In this document: piece after piece, positions 11,774 through 25,000 of the stretch
Position numbering within the stretch: the first letter of the stretch is position 1
How the letters are laid out: each line of letters opens with the position of its first letter
Assembly: GCA_973895155.1 (NCBI GenBank)
Contig: OZ316896.1
Coordinates: 14,446,001-14,510,000 of the forward strand
DNA: 64,000 bases
From: Marsupella aquatica
Lineage: Eukaryota > Marchantiophyta
Direction of reading: 5' to 3'
Position numbers and translations under genes: made by a program
The notes under the pieces: generated by a model
What the model saw: only the letters and a program-made list of their open reading frames with translations
Told to the model about the DNA's origin: nothing
Databases searched by the model: none

Positions 11774-13607
11774 TTATCGCAAATTCAAGTCATCACGAAA
11801 TAGAAACTTACTGGATGATGAGGACCTTCGGCATTCATTGAGCATGTCGACGTAGAACTGGCACTTGCCGATGTCACTATTGTTAGCTTGGATACACTGC
11901 ACCGGAAAAAGCCACAACGTGATAAGCATTACGTGAGACCAAGAGTACAAGAACGACCTCAAATGAATAGAATGCAATACAGATGGAAATAAAAATAAAA
12001 TTTGCCTTACATCCTGGAAGGCCTTGGTCTGGTTGGTGCAAGCCTCATGAGACACAGTGGTCATCTGCGACTGTGAAACATTTCCTTGGCCGTCAGTAGT
12101 TTGAGTGTGCTCGTGTTGGATTGTTCGAGGTCCCACCACGGCATCAACGGCTCTGTGTGCCACAGCACTTCCGGTGCCAAAAGCCATTCCTGTTCAAATA
12201 AAAAAAGAACCTTGGCATGACGAGGTTTCCCTTTAACAAACCAGAGGAAAAAAGCAAATTTTGTGATGCACATACTCAGACAACATTTCTCTTTCATTAA
12301 CCTTAGAAGACGACCTCCTGGCATGATGCATAAAACTGAGTTAGTTCCCATAACGTTCTAGTTGACTGTAGCGCTACTTGATCGCTCAGAGCCAAACACA
12401 AGTAGAGTCATACCTTGAGCAATAGTGCTTGCAAGGCCACCAAGCATGCCACCACCACCACTCTGCTGGGGGATCGCTGGGGGCGGAGCCTGGTTCACTG
12501 CATAACGAGAAAGTTCATCACACAGAAAATCAGAACTTCGTTTTCGATTCACCACAGTTACTCAGAAAGCTGGGCACGGAACGGATCAACTGCCATATGT
12601 GGTGGATCGATTTAAGTAACGGAACCCGTATCACCAACATAACACAAGGTTACAAAACGCGATATTTCTTGCCAAGCCTAAGTACAAAATCTCAACATAA
12701 GTACGTCAAGTGTCTTTCTGTCAAACCCAGATAGACAAATGGTTCCCGACAGATAGTTCGATTAAGGTACAACGAACGGACTGAAAAAGAAAAAACCAAA
12801 CTTAGAAAAATCCAATAGGCGAGAAAAAGAATTTTGAATGAACAGTATTGCTTACCTCTAGCAGGAGGTGGAGAATTGTAGGACCGAGAAGTCGGCCGAG
12901 GAGAGGGACGTCCTTCCATCACAAACGGCGGCACAAATTCTTCGTCAGCATACCAAAACCCTAAATACCTCTCATCACTTATAATAACTACTGATGTTCC
13001 AGCACCCTACAAGTACAACACCGGCTTCACAGCCCCAACACGGAAAATAAGACTCCGTCTCCACACGCACTTGCCTCCGTGCCTTTCCTCCTGTATGACT
13101 ATCAGCTAAAACCGACACCGCCATCGATTTACGGACGTGTGGTTTCAATACGCTGTACCTCTCGGCCTTTCCAAGATCAGAAACCAAGTTTCCAAACAGT
13201 GTATCTTTCCGATCAATCTAACGACTGCCATCAACATTAAACCCCCGAGCGCCATGTGCTTCTTAAAATAAATAAATTGCCGACGTATATTTAAAAATCG
13301 TAGTGACAACCTCCTAATTGCATGAAGGAGTATAACAACGACATACACCCTGTCCTCAGTGAGAGTACCGGAGATAATTCAACAGATCATTCACAATCCC
13401 GATCATCAAGAGGAAACGAAGACCTCCAGATTTGAGCACGCACGAACAGAAACTAGCAAACAAATCCGATAAATCGTCGAAATCACACAAATCATCCCCG
13501 ATCCTCCATGGAACATCAGAAACAACGGCTTCTATGATTGCGAAAAACCAAAAACCGAAACCCTAGACGACGATGATCCACATACCGGCACTCCTGTTGC
13601 GAGGCAT
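11774..13607 (-). CDS. Twin CX9C protein, CHCHD2/CHCHD10-like, 5 exons
   Basis: Small protein of the coiled-coil-helix family; members sit in the mitochondrial intermembrane space, enter by disulfide relay and act in respiratory-chain or cristae upkeep. Exons on the minus strand: 13607-13586, 12912-12856, 12497-12414, 12189-12011, 11896-11774, all in phase, 154 residues. The start MPRNRSAGR matches the family's basic N-terminus. A Pro/Ser-rich stretch and a Gly-rich hydrophobic segment (GGGGMLGGLASTIAQG) follow. The signature is C105-x9-C115 (CTNQTKAFQDC) and C126-x9-C136 (CQFYVDMLNEC). The C-terminus is uncertain: the frame runs to a stop at 11774, but a good donor (gtaagt) sits just before the last 13 codons, so a further short exon could replace them. 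Faces REV3 head to head, with 2.5 kb between the starts. Confidence 0.87.
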
Positions 13608-16084
13608 GTTGGCTGACTGTCTGAAATTCACACCACTGCAAGGTGAGGATGTTCGAAATGTTCGCTGAATCGAGAGACGCACGCTGGAGATCGGATCGGA
13701 GAGCGATGAACAACACTTGACGGCAAAAACGTCAGAAAGGTAAGAAGATCGCTCTTCCGAAGCAAAGTTTCCTTTGAAAGGGCATATAAAGAGAACAAAG
13801 CAGCTCTCGCGCTCGAGTGAAGAAAGGATATACGGTAATAATCCCAATTAGCCCTCCGAAACTAATCCCGTGGATTAGCCCAACTCTAATCCTCCTCCAC
13901 TGCCTGTCGCCGGTCTTAGACTGTCGCACGCAGATGATTAGCCAATAGCCGCTTGGAAACCGGTGATAGGCAGTCGTCACAAGGGCTTGACCGGGTTCAG
14001 GCAGTATGATTTTGTAAACAAAGATCCTGATTAATCAATTAACAGCTGGATTAACTGGATGTTAAAAAGCGGGCGTTCTGGAGTGTTCGTCCGTGAGGAG
14101 AGGTACTACTGAGGTAGGTTCGACGTTCACATCCGTTCGTAGGCCACAAGTAACCTCTACGAAACTCTACAGTACGTTCCGCTTTGCGTTGTTACCTTCT
14201 GATTTACTGTTGGGCATTTTATCTTTTATTTTAGCTTATGCGAAATCCTTCGAGTGTACTTTGGGAGGATACCAATTAGTTTGGGTTCCCATAGACCTAT
14301 CCTTAAATTTTGAGTGGTGCCTATTTCATACTTGCTTTCAAAAATCTTTTTAGTTTTTTTATTTTGGTGGAAAACAATAGACCTATCCAGAAACTCATGA
14401 CTTGTATGTGATGGTTCTTGTCTTTGAGAAACTGTTGTACATCTATTTGGTTGCCAAAAAATTTTCATGCAAAACTTTCCTTTCATGCTCAGAAAGAGTC
14501 ACCCATCGCATACGCAGCAAAGCAAGTTTGCAGATAAGTTCATGATCAATTGTTACTCTCATGCAACTTTACTAGGAACAGAGGCACCAGTGATGCCTGG
14601 TTATGTAGGTTTAGGAACAGTCTTTTAATGACTATTATTTTTGGCTAAATGCACAAAAACTTCACAACCTTTTACAGATAGGTTTCTTATTTCATAACTT
14701 TCATGAAATAGATGAAAGTAATGCTCAGATGAATAGGCACAATGTCCGGGTGACGCAAAGATCTTGAGGCAAGGCAAAGCAAAAATTGTTGAGGCTATGC
14801 TCAATGTTGCAATGAGGCAAAGATGTGAGGTGAGATAAAGACGTTGAAGAGAGTCCAAAAAAAATGCAAGGAAGACAAGATAATACAGGTGAGGCAAAGA
14901 ATTCAAAGAGAATAAATTTGGGCGGGACAGGGAATTATAGACTTTGATTGGATATAGATTGTGATCATCTAAGTTTAATATCTCACTTTATTAGAATGTA
15001 AATTTTAGGATAAAAGGGTTCTTTCATTTCTAACTGGCACTCAGTATACACGAGAAAAATGGCTGGTCTTTAGGCCAAAGCACCGCATAGGTATTCGGCA
15101 AGTGGAGCACAATGACGACAATAGGGAAGAGTCAACCAAATCAAAGTTATTTGAGTTTGTCTTTGTCCATATACCTATTGTCCACCTTCACTTTCAGTTT
15201 TGTATTTATAGAAAATTATGTCTAGAGGCTTCTCTGTAGACCATAGCCATGGAAAGTAGTTTCACATTTTATTGATAGTTAGAGTCTATTGGTTCACTCT
15301 AGACCATTGGTTTCACTCTAGACCATAGGTAACCCTGGAAAGTAGTTTTGCATTTTATTAGGAAAATTTGTTTAGTGACAAAGTTTATTAGTGCTCACTT
15401 GAGTGGAGACTGATAGATATTGGGTTCAAATGTTGCTAGTGGCTGTTCCCTTTTGTCAGGTTTCTCCTTAAAATTTATATTTAAAAAAAGAAAGTAAAAA
15501 ATGTAGTAGGATTTGAAACATATTTTAGTGGCAAAGTGGTTATTTGATTTTAACTCAAAATACACGAGCTATACGAGCAAAATGGCTAATCTTCTTGTCG
15601 TGCCAAAGCATCGCAAAGAACACGAGAATAGAGTATTCGGCAAGCGTGAGCACGATGACGACAGTAGGAAAGGAGGAGCTCATCCCTCGAGAGCTCTGTG
15701 CAACGTGCCTCTCATTCTCGAGGGGAGGAGGTGACGGAGGATCGATTGATTGAATAACAGCTCAATGCGATACAGTGGTGGACGTGGCGTTTGAATCACC
15801 TGATTTATGACGATTGGAGCTCGAGGACTCTGCGTGCTGGTCACCCGGTTTGAGGCAAGCTGCTGTTTTTCGGTGAAATTAGCGTTCGCAGTAGTCCTGT
15901 CGGAGTGTGGGAGATCGTCTCTTCGGTCTCTGGAAGAGATTCGCTCACTGCCGGGAGAATTTGGCGGAAGGCGATAGTCGCGGCGTGAAACGTGGTCAAG
16001 TTTGTCTGTGTGCAGAAATTCAATGTTTGAAAGAGTGTGTTTGTTCTTCGCTGGAGGTGATTGCGCCAATTTGTGGACCGAAGT
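13608..16084. other. Divergent intergenic region between the CHCH gene and REV3
   Basis: Contains both promoters and 5' leaders. No gene is recognised. A diverged duplication and short direct repeats lie at 15049-15670 (separate entry). The 1 kb before REV3 is more GC-rich than the DNA to its left. Confidence 0.5.
15040..15675. repeat. Diverged segmental duplication upstream of REV3
   Basis: The segment at about 15049-15135 (tacacgag...aaaatggct, ccaaagca, gtattcggcaag, gagcac-atgacgac) recurs at about 15561-15665 with small insertions. Between them, gtagttt-cacattttatt also recurs (about 15255 and 15345), as does a short block with ttggtttcactctagacca near 15290-15330. The duplicated block ends inside the probable REV3 leader. 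Confidence 0.7.
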
Positions 16085-19000
16085 ATGGAGTCGAACACGT
16101 TCAAAGAGGAGGACCACTCTCCAGAGCTCCCGCGGGCGCGCATGTTTAGCCTCCGCATTGTCCAGTTGGACTACTATATGGCTGCTCCTCTTCCAGGCAT
16201 GGATGAGTGCTACTCTCACTTCCAAGGTGATCCAAAGAAGAAGAATAAATACGATCTTTGAAGCTGAGCTCGAATTATCCGGCATTGTTGCAATTTGTTT
16301 CATCCTATGTTCGCTGTCAAAGGGCTCGCTTTAAGATGCATGGGTTCGTTCACTGGTAAATGTTTTATGGTTTGAAGCTGAGCTCGAATTATCTAGAAGT
16401 GGTGCACTTTTGTTTCTTCTACAGTGGATCGGCTGTCAAATGGCTCGCTTTAAGATGCGAGGAATTCTTTTACTGAATTGGTATTTTATTATGGCAGGCC
16501 GAGGAGTGAATGAGGTTCCAGTTGTTAGAATTTTCGGTTCCACAACTTCGGGTCAGAAGACTTGTTTGCACCTGCACAAGGTCGTATCTAGGAGACTTCA
16601 TCCTACTTTCCTTTCCAGTCGTGAACGTTTAGTAAGCGTAGAAACTCAATTGCGAGCAGGTTGTTGCGGATGGATCTCGCTAAGAATGTTTTTTTTCCCA
16701 ATCAGCCAGTAATTCAAAACCTATTGTTATTGCGAGTGTCACAGGAAATTGACCTTGTAAACCTTAACGAATTTCAAGTCTTATACCTATTCGATATAGT
16801 TTCCCCCCTTCAGCTATATACCGTGGTTGCTGCCTGATATCCCAATAATTGTGTACTGGACTCTGGAAGTGCAGGCCTTTCCGTACTTCTACGTGGCTTA
16901 CGACGATGATCTTCCGCAGGAAGTCAACGAAGGTTTGTTCCTTGTCTCTGACTACAACGGTGACCATATTTTTAATTGAAAATTGATGGCTTGGGGACTG
17001 TGTTCGATCTTCTTGAAGTCAAAGCTGCTAAATCTTCTTGTGTCAAGGAAGACTAATAATCTATCCAAGACAGTGAGTTCCGAAGTACAGCAGTGAATTA
17101 CCATATGCTATACATGTCTACCTCATGGCGGGGAACATACTCCGAGGCTTTTAAAGTGTACTACGACTAAGGTGGAAGAGAGGCGTAACTATTGCCAAAC
17201 TAGGTCTGTTGCCATCCCGCCCCACCTGGCAGTGGTGAGGGATGGAAGCCCCTATTTTTCTAGGATGAGCGATGGCGTGCTTCCGCTTGGCACGATCTCT
17301 AACTTGGATAGCGTGGCTCCCGAAATTGAATCATTCCAGCATATTTGCTCATTTGATTCATATGTTTGTTTCCAGCGTTGGCGTATGTCCGCAGGTTAGC
17401 TTCAGCTGTCGAGAAAGCATGCAAGGTGCATATCTGACACTCTGGAGTTCTTGTTAAACTCTTGTGATTTAGTCGTATGATATTGTTGTTTTGGACGTTT
17501 AAATACGTCAATTCATCACGGGATAGGGGATGTGTGATGTCTAAATTAAGCTTTACAGCTATTCTCTTCACTTCAAATATTTGGCTGAGAAAGGGATAGA
17601 AATTGATTATTTTCTGATTGGACAACTCAGCACGAGGTGACATTCATCATTTTAATTTTGTCTCTAAATGTGATACAGATAGCAAGTAACATGGGTGCAA
17701 AGAGACAGCATGTGCACAGTTGTAGCCTGGTCCGTGGAAGGAAGTACTACGGATATTTTCCCAATGAACAGCTGTTCATCAAGATAGTGTTGTATCCTTG
17801 TGATTCACGTTCCCATAAATTACTTATTGTTTCACGGAGATGGTGGACCATTTTGCCAGGTCCTATTTTTCTGGACTGTCTGTTTACTTACCCTGATTTT
17901 ATCTGTGCCAGTGCACTTTGCAGCATGCAAAAAATATAGCCGTGTCACAGGGATATAAGGTTGAGTACTGAAGCAAACTGAGCTGATGATTTAGGTAGAG
18001 GGCCAGACTTCTGTGGGTAGTTGTGCTTAAATGATTTTGTTGTTAAAGCTATTCGACCTATGTTGTTCGTATGTTTGTAACCTTGACCAGTTATTCAGAT
18101 ACTACCCACAAGAGGTATCTCGAATGAGCACACTGCTGCTGGTAGGTTGTGGTGGATTTGGCGCATTTTATTCTAGGTGAAGCCTTTTGCAAGCCCAGAG
18201 TTTTCCCTAGTGTTTTGGCAGCTCTCTCATCCTTTAATGAATAGTGTACCTAGATTTGCCACTTCAACGTCCAGTTGAACACGTCAGGTCTTGCGAACAT
18301 TGTGTCTTCCACTGCAATTGATATTCTCTAAAATTTGTGCAGAGTGGTGGGATAATGAACCACAAGTTCCAGCCGTATGAATCTCACATTCCATATCTCC
18401 TTCAAATCCTGGTAATGATTGAATACTTTCCAGTAGGTGTAGAGGTTTTGTCTGTAATTTTATTGTACCATGGACTGCTTCAAGCTCGAACCACACAGTG
18501 CAAGACAGTTTTCAGCATTACAAGCACGGGGTTTGTATTTTATTATTCAGGCACAAGTTTATGGGTGCATGTGTATGTGTTTGTGACTGGTAGCAGCGTC
18601 CTGCTGGACGTCGTCAATTGTCTCTGCGAAGGATGAATTGGGAATTAAAGTCATCAGCTTGAAATGATCATAACCTGGTTAGGTTGTCCTGCAGATTGAC
18701 TATAATCTCTATGGGATGGGCCATCTACACGTGTCCAGCTTAAAATTTCGTAATCCTTTACCTCAAGGCTCACCTAATCTCATAGGTTTGGTGAAGCAAG
18801 TGAAGGCAGAGTTTTTGTACAGAGCAACTGTCACAGCAGTGGAGGACATGGCCCAATCGAATGAGATGGATGCTCAGAAGGAACAGGTTGACCCACAATC
18901 GGATTTGAGCATGCAGCATCAAAAGAAGGGTGACCTGCCAAGTACCTGCCCAGGTGTTAAGCTGGTTTCTCCTAATTCTAATCAACAAACACCAGGTGCC

Positions 19001-22000
19001 GAAACTCAACAAGACCATTGGCTGCAAGGAACTGTTCCCGGAGAATGGATATGGCCCATACATTCGTCTTCACAGGGTCGTCAAGGACCATACTCCAGGC
19101 AGAGCACTTGTGAGCTTGAAGCTGATACGTCTGTTGTAGGTAATATACTTTGGAGATTCCAGTGATTGCACGAGTTTTGCGTGTCACTGCCGATAGAGAG
19201 GAAGCACTGACTTTTGCAGAATGTTGTGTGGTACTTGCATTGTAGATATTCTCAACAGAGCTGAGCTTCTCTTTAGACCTCTCCAACACACAGGATCAGA
19301 AGTTAAGATGGTTCAGTCACTGACCCCAATGTGGGAGGTAAGGTTTTACTATACCAATGCCCCGTCACGTTTCGAGAATTGAGACGTCTTTGGGTCTAGC
19401 GGAAACTAGGGATTACTGGAATGAACATAGGTATCAGTAGAATTGGTATTAAGGAGAACATTTAGCTTAAGGGAGGACTTTGAGCATGTATCTCGAACTG
19501 AATGGTTTTGCTCTCGTCAATGCATCAACCTAACCGTTGAGAAATTTCTATTTTCTTATTAGGAGGAGTTACTGAGGACTGGTGAACGTGGCCCAGCTGG
19601 ACCAGTGAATGCTCAGTATCAACCAACAAAACGTATGCCTGTACCTGCAACTCCTCTGGAGAAGGCAATGCGAGATACTCTGTTCCAGATAGCGAATACA
19701 GAGGAGCATCAAGTGAAACCCACCAGCGGCATGCAGGACGCTACACAACACCCTGATTCAGCTATAAGAAGGGGAAAGACAACAGTAGAACCACCCACGC
19801 AAAACTCAGATCATGGCCCAATGGTCTCTTCTACAGTTGCCAGCGATCTGTATTCCGTACCCTTACTGGAGAATAAGATTCTTGGTGACCAAAACTCAGT
19901 GCCATCAATCCAAGAGGCAGGTGCAAGCATTCCAGCCAAGGGAAATCTCTTGCAGTGCACACAATTGGCAAACGGTGAGGTTGCTCTTGTTTCTCCGGAG
20001 TTAGACTATTCTCCTAAGCAAGCGACCTTGAAGGATGACAATGATGCGATTGCTATCAATGAGGACGCCATATTATCCCATCTTTCTCAGAGATTACAAT
20101 CTCAGGTTTGTGTCCTGACTTGAAGCCATTGTTGGTGTTATGGAATATGTCACCAGGATTGATGGTTGTTGATATTTGGAATCAAATGTGCGGAAAGATT
20201 TGTTGGGCTACTTTTCAGGGAGACTTTAACTCAAAGGAACGTGCAGGACCTGGACACTGAAGCTGCAGAGCTTCTCCGATGGTTGGGAGACGCTCAAGAT
20301 GCCGAAGATGGGATTCATGAACAAAAAGTTGCAGAGGTAGTCTTGAGCCAGATTTTCAGTTCACCAGGAATGGATTCTGCATTACTGAAAGCTCTGGCAG
20401 ACTATGAAAGCGCCACTGAACAAGAGTGTCAAGCTATTCTTGAGTGTATGCCTGTTGATAAAGAGGAACCTGGGGAAGAGCAAGCTTTCAATGATGCGGA
20501 TGTTAGTGGCTGGGGACAGGGCCACTTTAAGAGAGACAAGGAGGGTCAGACAGGATCAAGTGCTTCTACTAGTTCAGATTGGATGAAGAGGAAAAACGAA
20601 CAAAAGGATAGCCGAGCACTTATTCCTCAGACAGATGGACCAGGTGATGACGATTCAGAGGATAAAGTGGACCACGATGAGCTATTTTCCCCTTCAAAGA
20701 ACCGCAAAGTTGATCTTGAGGCTGGTGCAAGTGCACAGCACACACATTTGGATGTTACTGTTAGAGAAAATATGCGCAGATTGAGTGCAGAAGAAATTCA
20801 AGAAGTTTCACTGAGGGAAATGATGAGGAAAAGGAGAGAAAGGCGACCCCGAAAGAAAGAAAGTTCATCCTCTCCATCGTCATTTTCAGAAGATGCAATG
20901 GAAGGTGTAGAGCAAGAGAACCTCCAAGGAAGGCCAGCTAGTGTATCAAGACAGCAAGAGATCCGTAGAATAGGCAGGAAGAATGTGGTGGGCATGCTAG
21001 ATGACCAAATGGTGCACGTGGAATCAAGAAGAAAATCAGGACTCTTAGCAACGACCACGGGTAGGAAAACTGATAAGAATTTTGAGCGTGAGAAGAAGGG
21101 GAAAAGCAGTTTTGCAATCGATAAGAAACATGAATCAAAGAATCTTAAATATACAGCCTTGCCTATGGTAAAAGTCAACATTGAGGAATCCTTGGATACA
21201 CCGATGCCGGCCCTATATACAAGGGACACAGAAAAGTGCGCGGGTGAATCCAACGAGGACATATCAAATGCAGAGCAGCCAGGCATCTCCGATTCAGTTC
21301 CGTATCCAACACAAAGTTCGGCAGGACACCTGGTCATAAAGACGTTCGAGAGCAATGAAACCTATAGGAATCACGACAAGTTTGGTGTGATGCTTAGTGG
21401 GGATGACCGTGACTGCGGTGGTGGTGGTGATGGAACCAAGAATTTTGCACGACAGGAAACAGGAGACGAAAGGACTCATGATGGTTCTTTGGCAAAGTGG
21501 ACCGTTAGCACATCCACGGTCATGATTCCTCAAGCTAATGAAACGCAATCATGGCTGCTCGAAGAGGAGGAATGTTTTAGACAGATGCAAGCTGTAGAGG
21601 TGCAGCACATATGTATGGAATCTTCAAAACACAACGAGCTCGATAGTGCTCAAAACATAGTGGAATCTCAAAGCAACTGCAGAGAGGCCTTGGAGCCCCC
21701 CCGTACAAGTTTGGATGATTTCTCACAAACGAATAAATTTGCGGGCTTCGATAGAAGTATAACGGATTCTGCTACTCAGATCCTTGTGCAAGTAACTCAG
21801 TGCACACAAGAACTGAAACAAGGTGACCCCGTCGAAGAAGAGGGTGGAGGTCATGAAGTTGCAGTGTTTAGAAGGTTCCCTAGTACCGTAGACAATACTG
21901 GCCAATCAGAGGGTCTACAAGTTGATGCCGCTCATCCCACTCAATATCTGTTCACTGACATGTCGGATGACAGCCAGGAAAGCTTTGATTCTGGAGAAGG

Positions 22001-25000
22001 GGATTGGTCCAGGGAGAAAAATTGGGAAGGTTCTGAAGCACTTTTTGGAGACGAAGATCAGGAAGAGATTCGAGGTATCCTTGGTCACGAGCAGAGGCAT
22101 TCAGCAGCATATTTAAGAGACAATTCCAATTTGGTGCTTCCTGCAGCTTGCAATGAGAAAGCATCTCCTTCTCAGAAACAGATTGCAACAGGTTCCACTG
22201 ATCAGGAGGATTTCGTTTTGGGTTTATCAGCTGCAAAGAGGGATGTGTCTCTTGGAGTGGATAATTCGGGATGCTCAACAGAAGCAGGGTACTTTGGTGG
22301 TCCATCATCGCTTTCTGACAAGGGTGGGCAACCTTTATCCAGCGGGAGATTAGGTCTAGCATTCAAGTCCACAAGTCCTAGTCATGTGAACACTTCTCAG
22401 ATAGTTTACCCTGAAGTGACACTTGATCCTCTAGCAACCAGTCTTCAGAGTGGAGTGAATATGGAAGCTAGGCAGCAGGACATTGAAGGTTTCGCATCCC
22501 TCCCTCCGGCTATAGCAGATGCACATCCGCTAGAGTCAATCGCAGACCCGGTTCTTCACGTTGCAAGCAGTAGTTACGATCCTACGAAGGGCATTCTGAA
22601 CGACTATCCTACCACTTGTAGTGAAAATCTTGCGCAACAGGCACATGGGAAGACCTCACGGGAGGTCAGCGCTGGACCACTTTTTGTTGTCGATGAGGAA
22701 GAGCAGCTTTATCCTTTAATTTTTCATAAGCGGCCGCCAGACAGAGGGCAAGTCATGGCAACATGTAGGGAGCAGCTAGCTCCCAACTTTAGAGAGGAGG
22801 GTGGTGTTTATTATGGAAATGTCAAGGATGTTTCTGATCGTCCCACTGTCATGGCTGGCTTGATTTTTGATGGTATTGTACCTTTACCTTGCGAATCTTT
22901 TTCGTCTGGCTTTCTTTTGGTGGCGTTCTACCTGTTTAGTCGTTGCTAGTGTAGCTATCGAGCCGGGAAATTTGTAAAGATGCCCCATGTGTAACGATCA
23001 GTTGCTTACCTGCCTCTTGCGTCTTACTCTAGCCCTCAAGAGCGTGCGAAATCCCTTTGCAGTATAACTGACATGTATGACATCGTTCCATTGTCTTGCG
23101 GTTCCAGTAAAGTCAAGAGATGCTGTACATTTACGACCATTTGAATTTGGAGGATTGAGCAAAAGAAGCAAATTCGAGCAAGGCTCAAAATCTCGGCAAT
23201 ACATGGAACAGGAATATTGGGGTGCTGAAGATGAAATGGATTCTGTAGTTGGAATCCCTTCACATTTCGAGAATGATGGAAGAGCTTCATACCTTATCAC
23301 TCCTGCAAAGCCTCCTCCCTCGCCCTTTGCAGTCAGGGAATGGGTTTCATCAATGAAATCTCCAACAAGTGCACAGAAGGTCCATGAAGCTCATTTAGGA
23401 AGAAGGGAACAGATGTTCACGATGGATGCCAACACAGGGAAACTAGTTCCCCTCGTTGAGATTGCAAGCGCTAAAAACAGTCAAGAGTCTTTGCCAGGGG
23501 TGGACAGTTCACTGGAGTGTGCTGCTGACTATGAAAGACCAGCATCCCCAAAATACGATGAGAGCTATGTCCTCAACCTGACAGCACTTCCTACTTGGAT
23601 GCCTACACAAAGGAAGCCTGGGGCCGTGTTGCAGGGTGAGCCTCTCCACAAAGAGCCTTCCTTAGCTGCCACAGAGAAACCTATTCCTGCAGGTCACTCG
23701 GAGCTACCTGTGGTGCCTTCTACTGTACAGACCTCACACCAGCAGCATCTGTCACCACCAGAAAATAGAAGTAATATGGAAGAACTGCGGAAGGGAGCTG
23801 TTGTACCAGGAAATGACCTACCACAGGATCAGCAGAACAAGCAAACTTCAGGAAGCAAGGTCCCCAAGGCACCTAGACAATTGCGGGATGTTTCACAGAT
23901 CACCGCCATCTCACCACCTGGTCGTCCAACTCCGTTGAGCCAGGCTGGATTTCGAGATCCTGCCAGCATAGGTGGTGGTCAGCAAACCACTTTGATGAGT
24001 ATTGAAGTACGTTCATGCCCTTCGTCTCACACAATTCTGTTTTTCATGGTGTGTATTAGTCATAAGTGTCAATATTCTCGCAAGGCCGGTCTTTCTAAAA
24101 ATGAGTGATGGATTTTATCTGCCACTTAAGTTTTTGGGAACTCATCAGCGTCGTAAAGCATCTGCTGCAGTCGAGAAGCTGGTCAGATATTGACCATGGT
24201 TTTGCCTACATGTCCAAGGTTGTCCTGTCAAAAATTCTCATTCAGTTGGCATCTTACATCACCCTAACGCAGATCTGTGCTGTTACCGTGACAAAGGTGT
24301 TTTCTGAAACTCGTGGCGACTTGTTACCTGATCCTCGATATGATGCAATCGGTTGCATAGTGGTTGCAATTTGCGAAGATGGGGGAAAAGCAGACAATGT
24401 CAACCTTGTCGTTGTACTCATACGTGACAAGGAAGCCCAAACCAGTGGCAGGTATCAGATTTTACATGACCGGGGGCTTTTATTTGACGTTATTATTTTC
24501 TGTTGAGAATTATTGTTCACGGAGATCTTAATTAATCAGGAAAAGGACTGATTGTCAAGATATTTCCTGCATGCGTTGCAGATATGTAGATGGTATAAGG
24601 GACTGTGAGATTGTGTATCTCCCGGACGAGGCAGGCCTACTCAATTGCTTTGCGCGCTTGGTCAGGCAATGTGATCCCGACATGCTCATAGGCTGGGAAA
24701 TGCAGGGACATTCTCTGGGATTATTGGGTGAGAGAGCTGCCAACCTAGGGATTGGCTTGTTGAAGCAACTCTCTCGCATGCCACCCGTGTCAACTTCTTC
24801 TTGTACAGAGGCAGTTGAGAAAAACACAGCTTTAGAGGATGTCTCTAATCTGTTCGACAAACCTCCCTTGGAGACGAAAGGTGGCGACGAGCCCATCATT
24901 GAGGATGAGTGGGGCAGGACCCACGGGAGTGGACTGTACGTTGGGGGTCGAATTGTTCTGAACTTGTGGCGGATAATGCGTGGAGAGGTGAAGCTTGGAA

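Noticed and set aside
15680-16303. 207-codon minus-strand open frame
   Set aside because: Overlaps the REV3 leader and first exon on the opposite strand and shows no family motif; a shadow frame.
20798-21355. 185-codon minus-strand frame inside REV3
   Set aside because: Antisense shadow of the long low-complexity REV3 exon.
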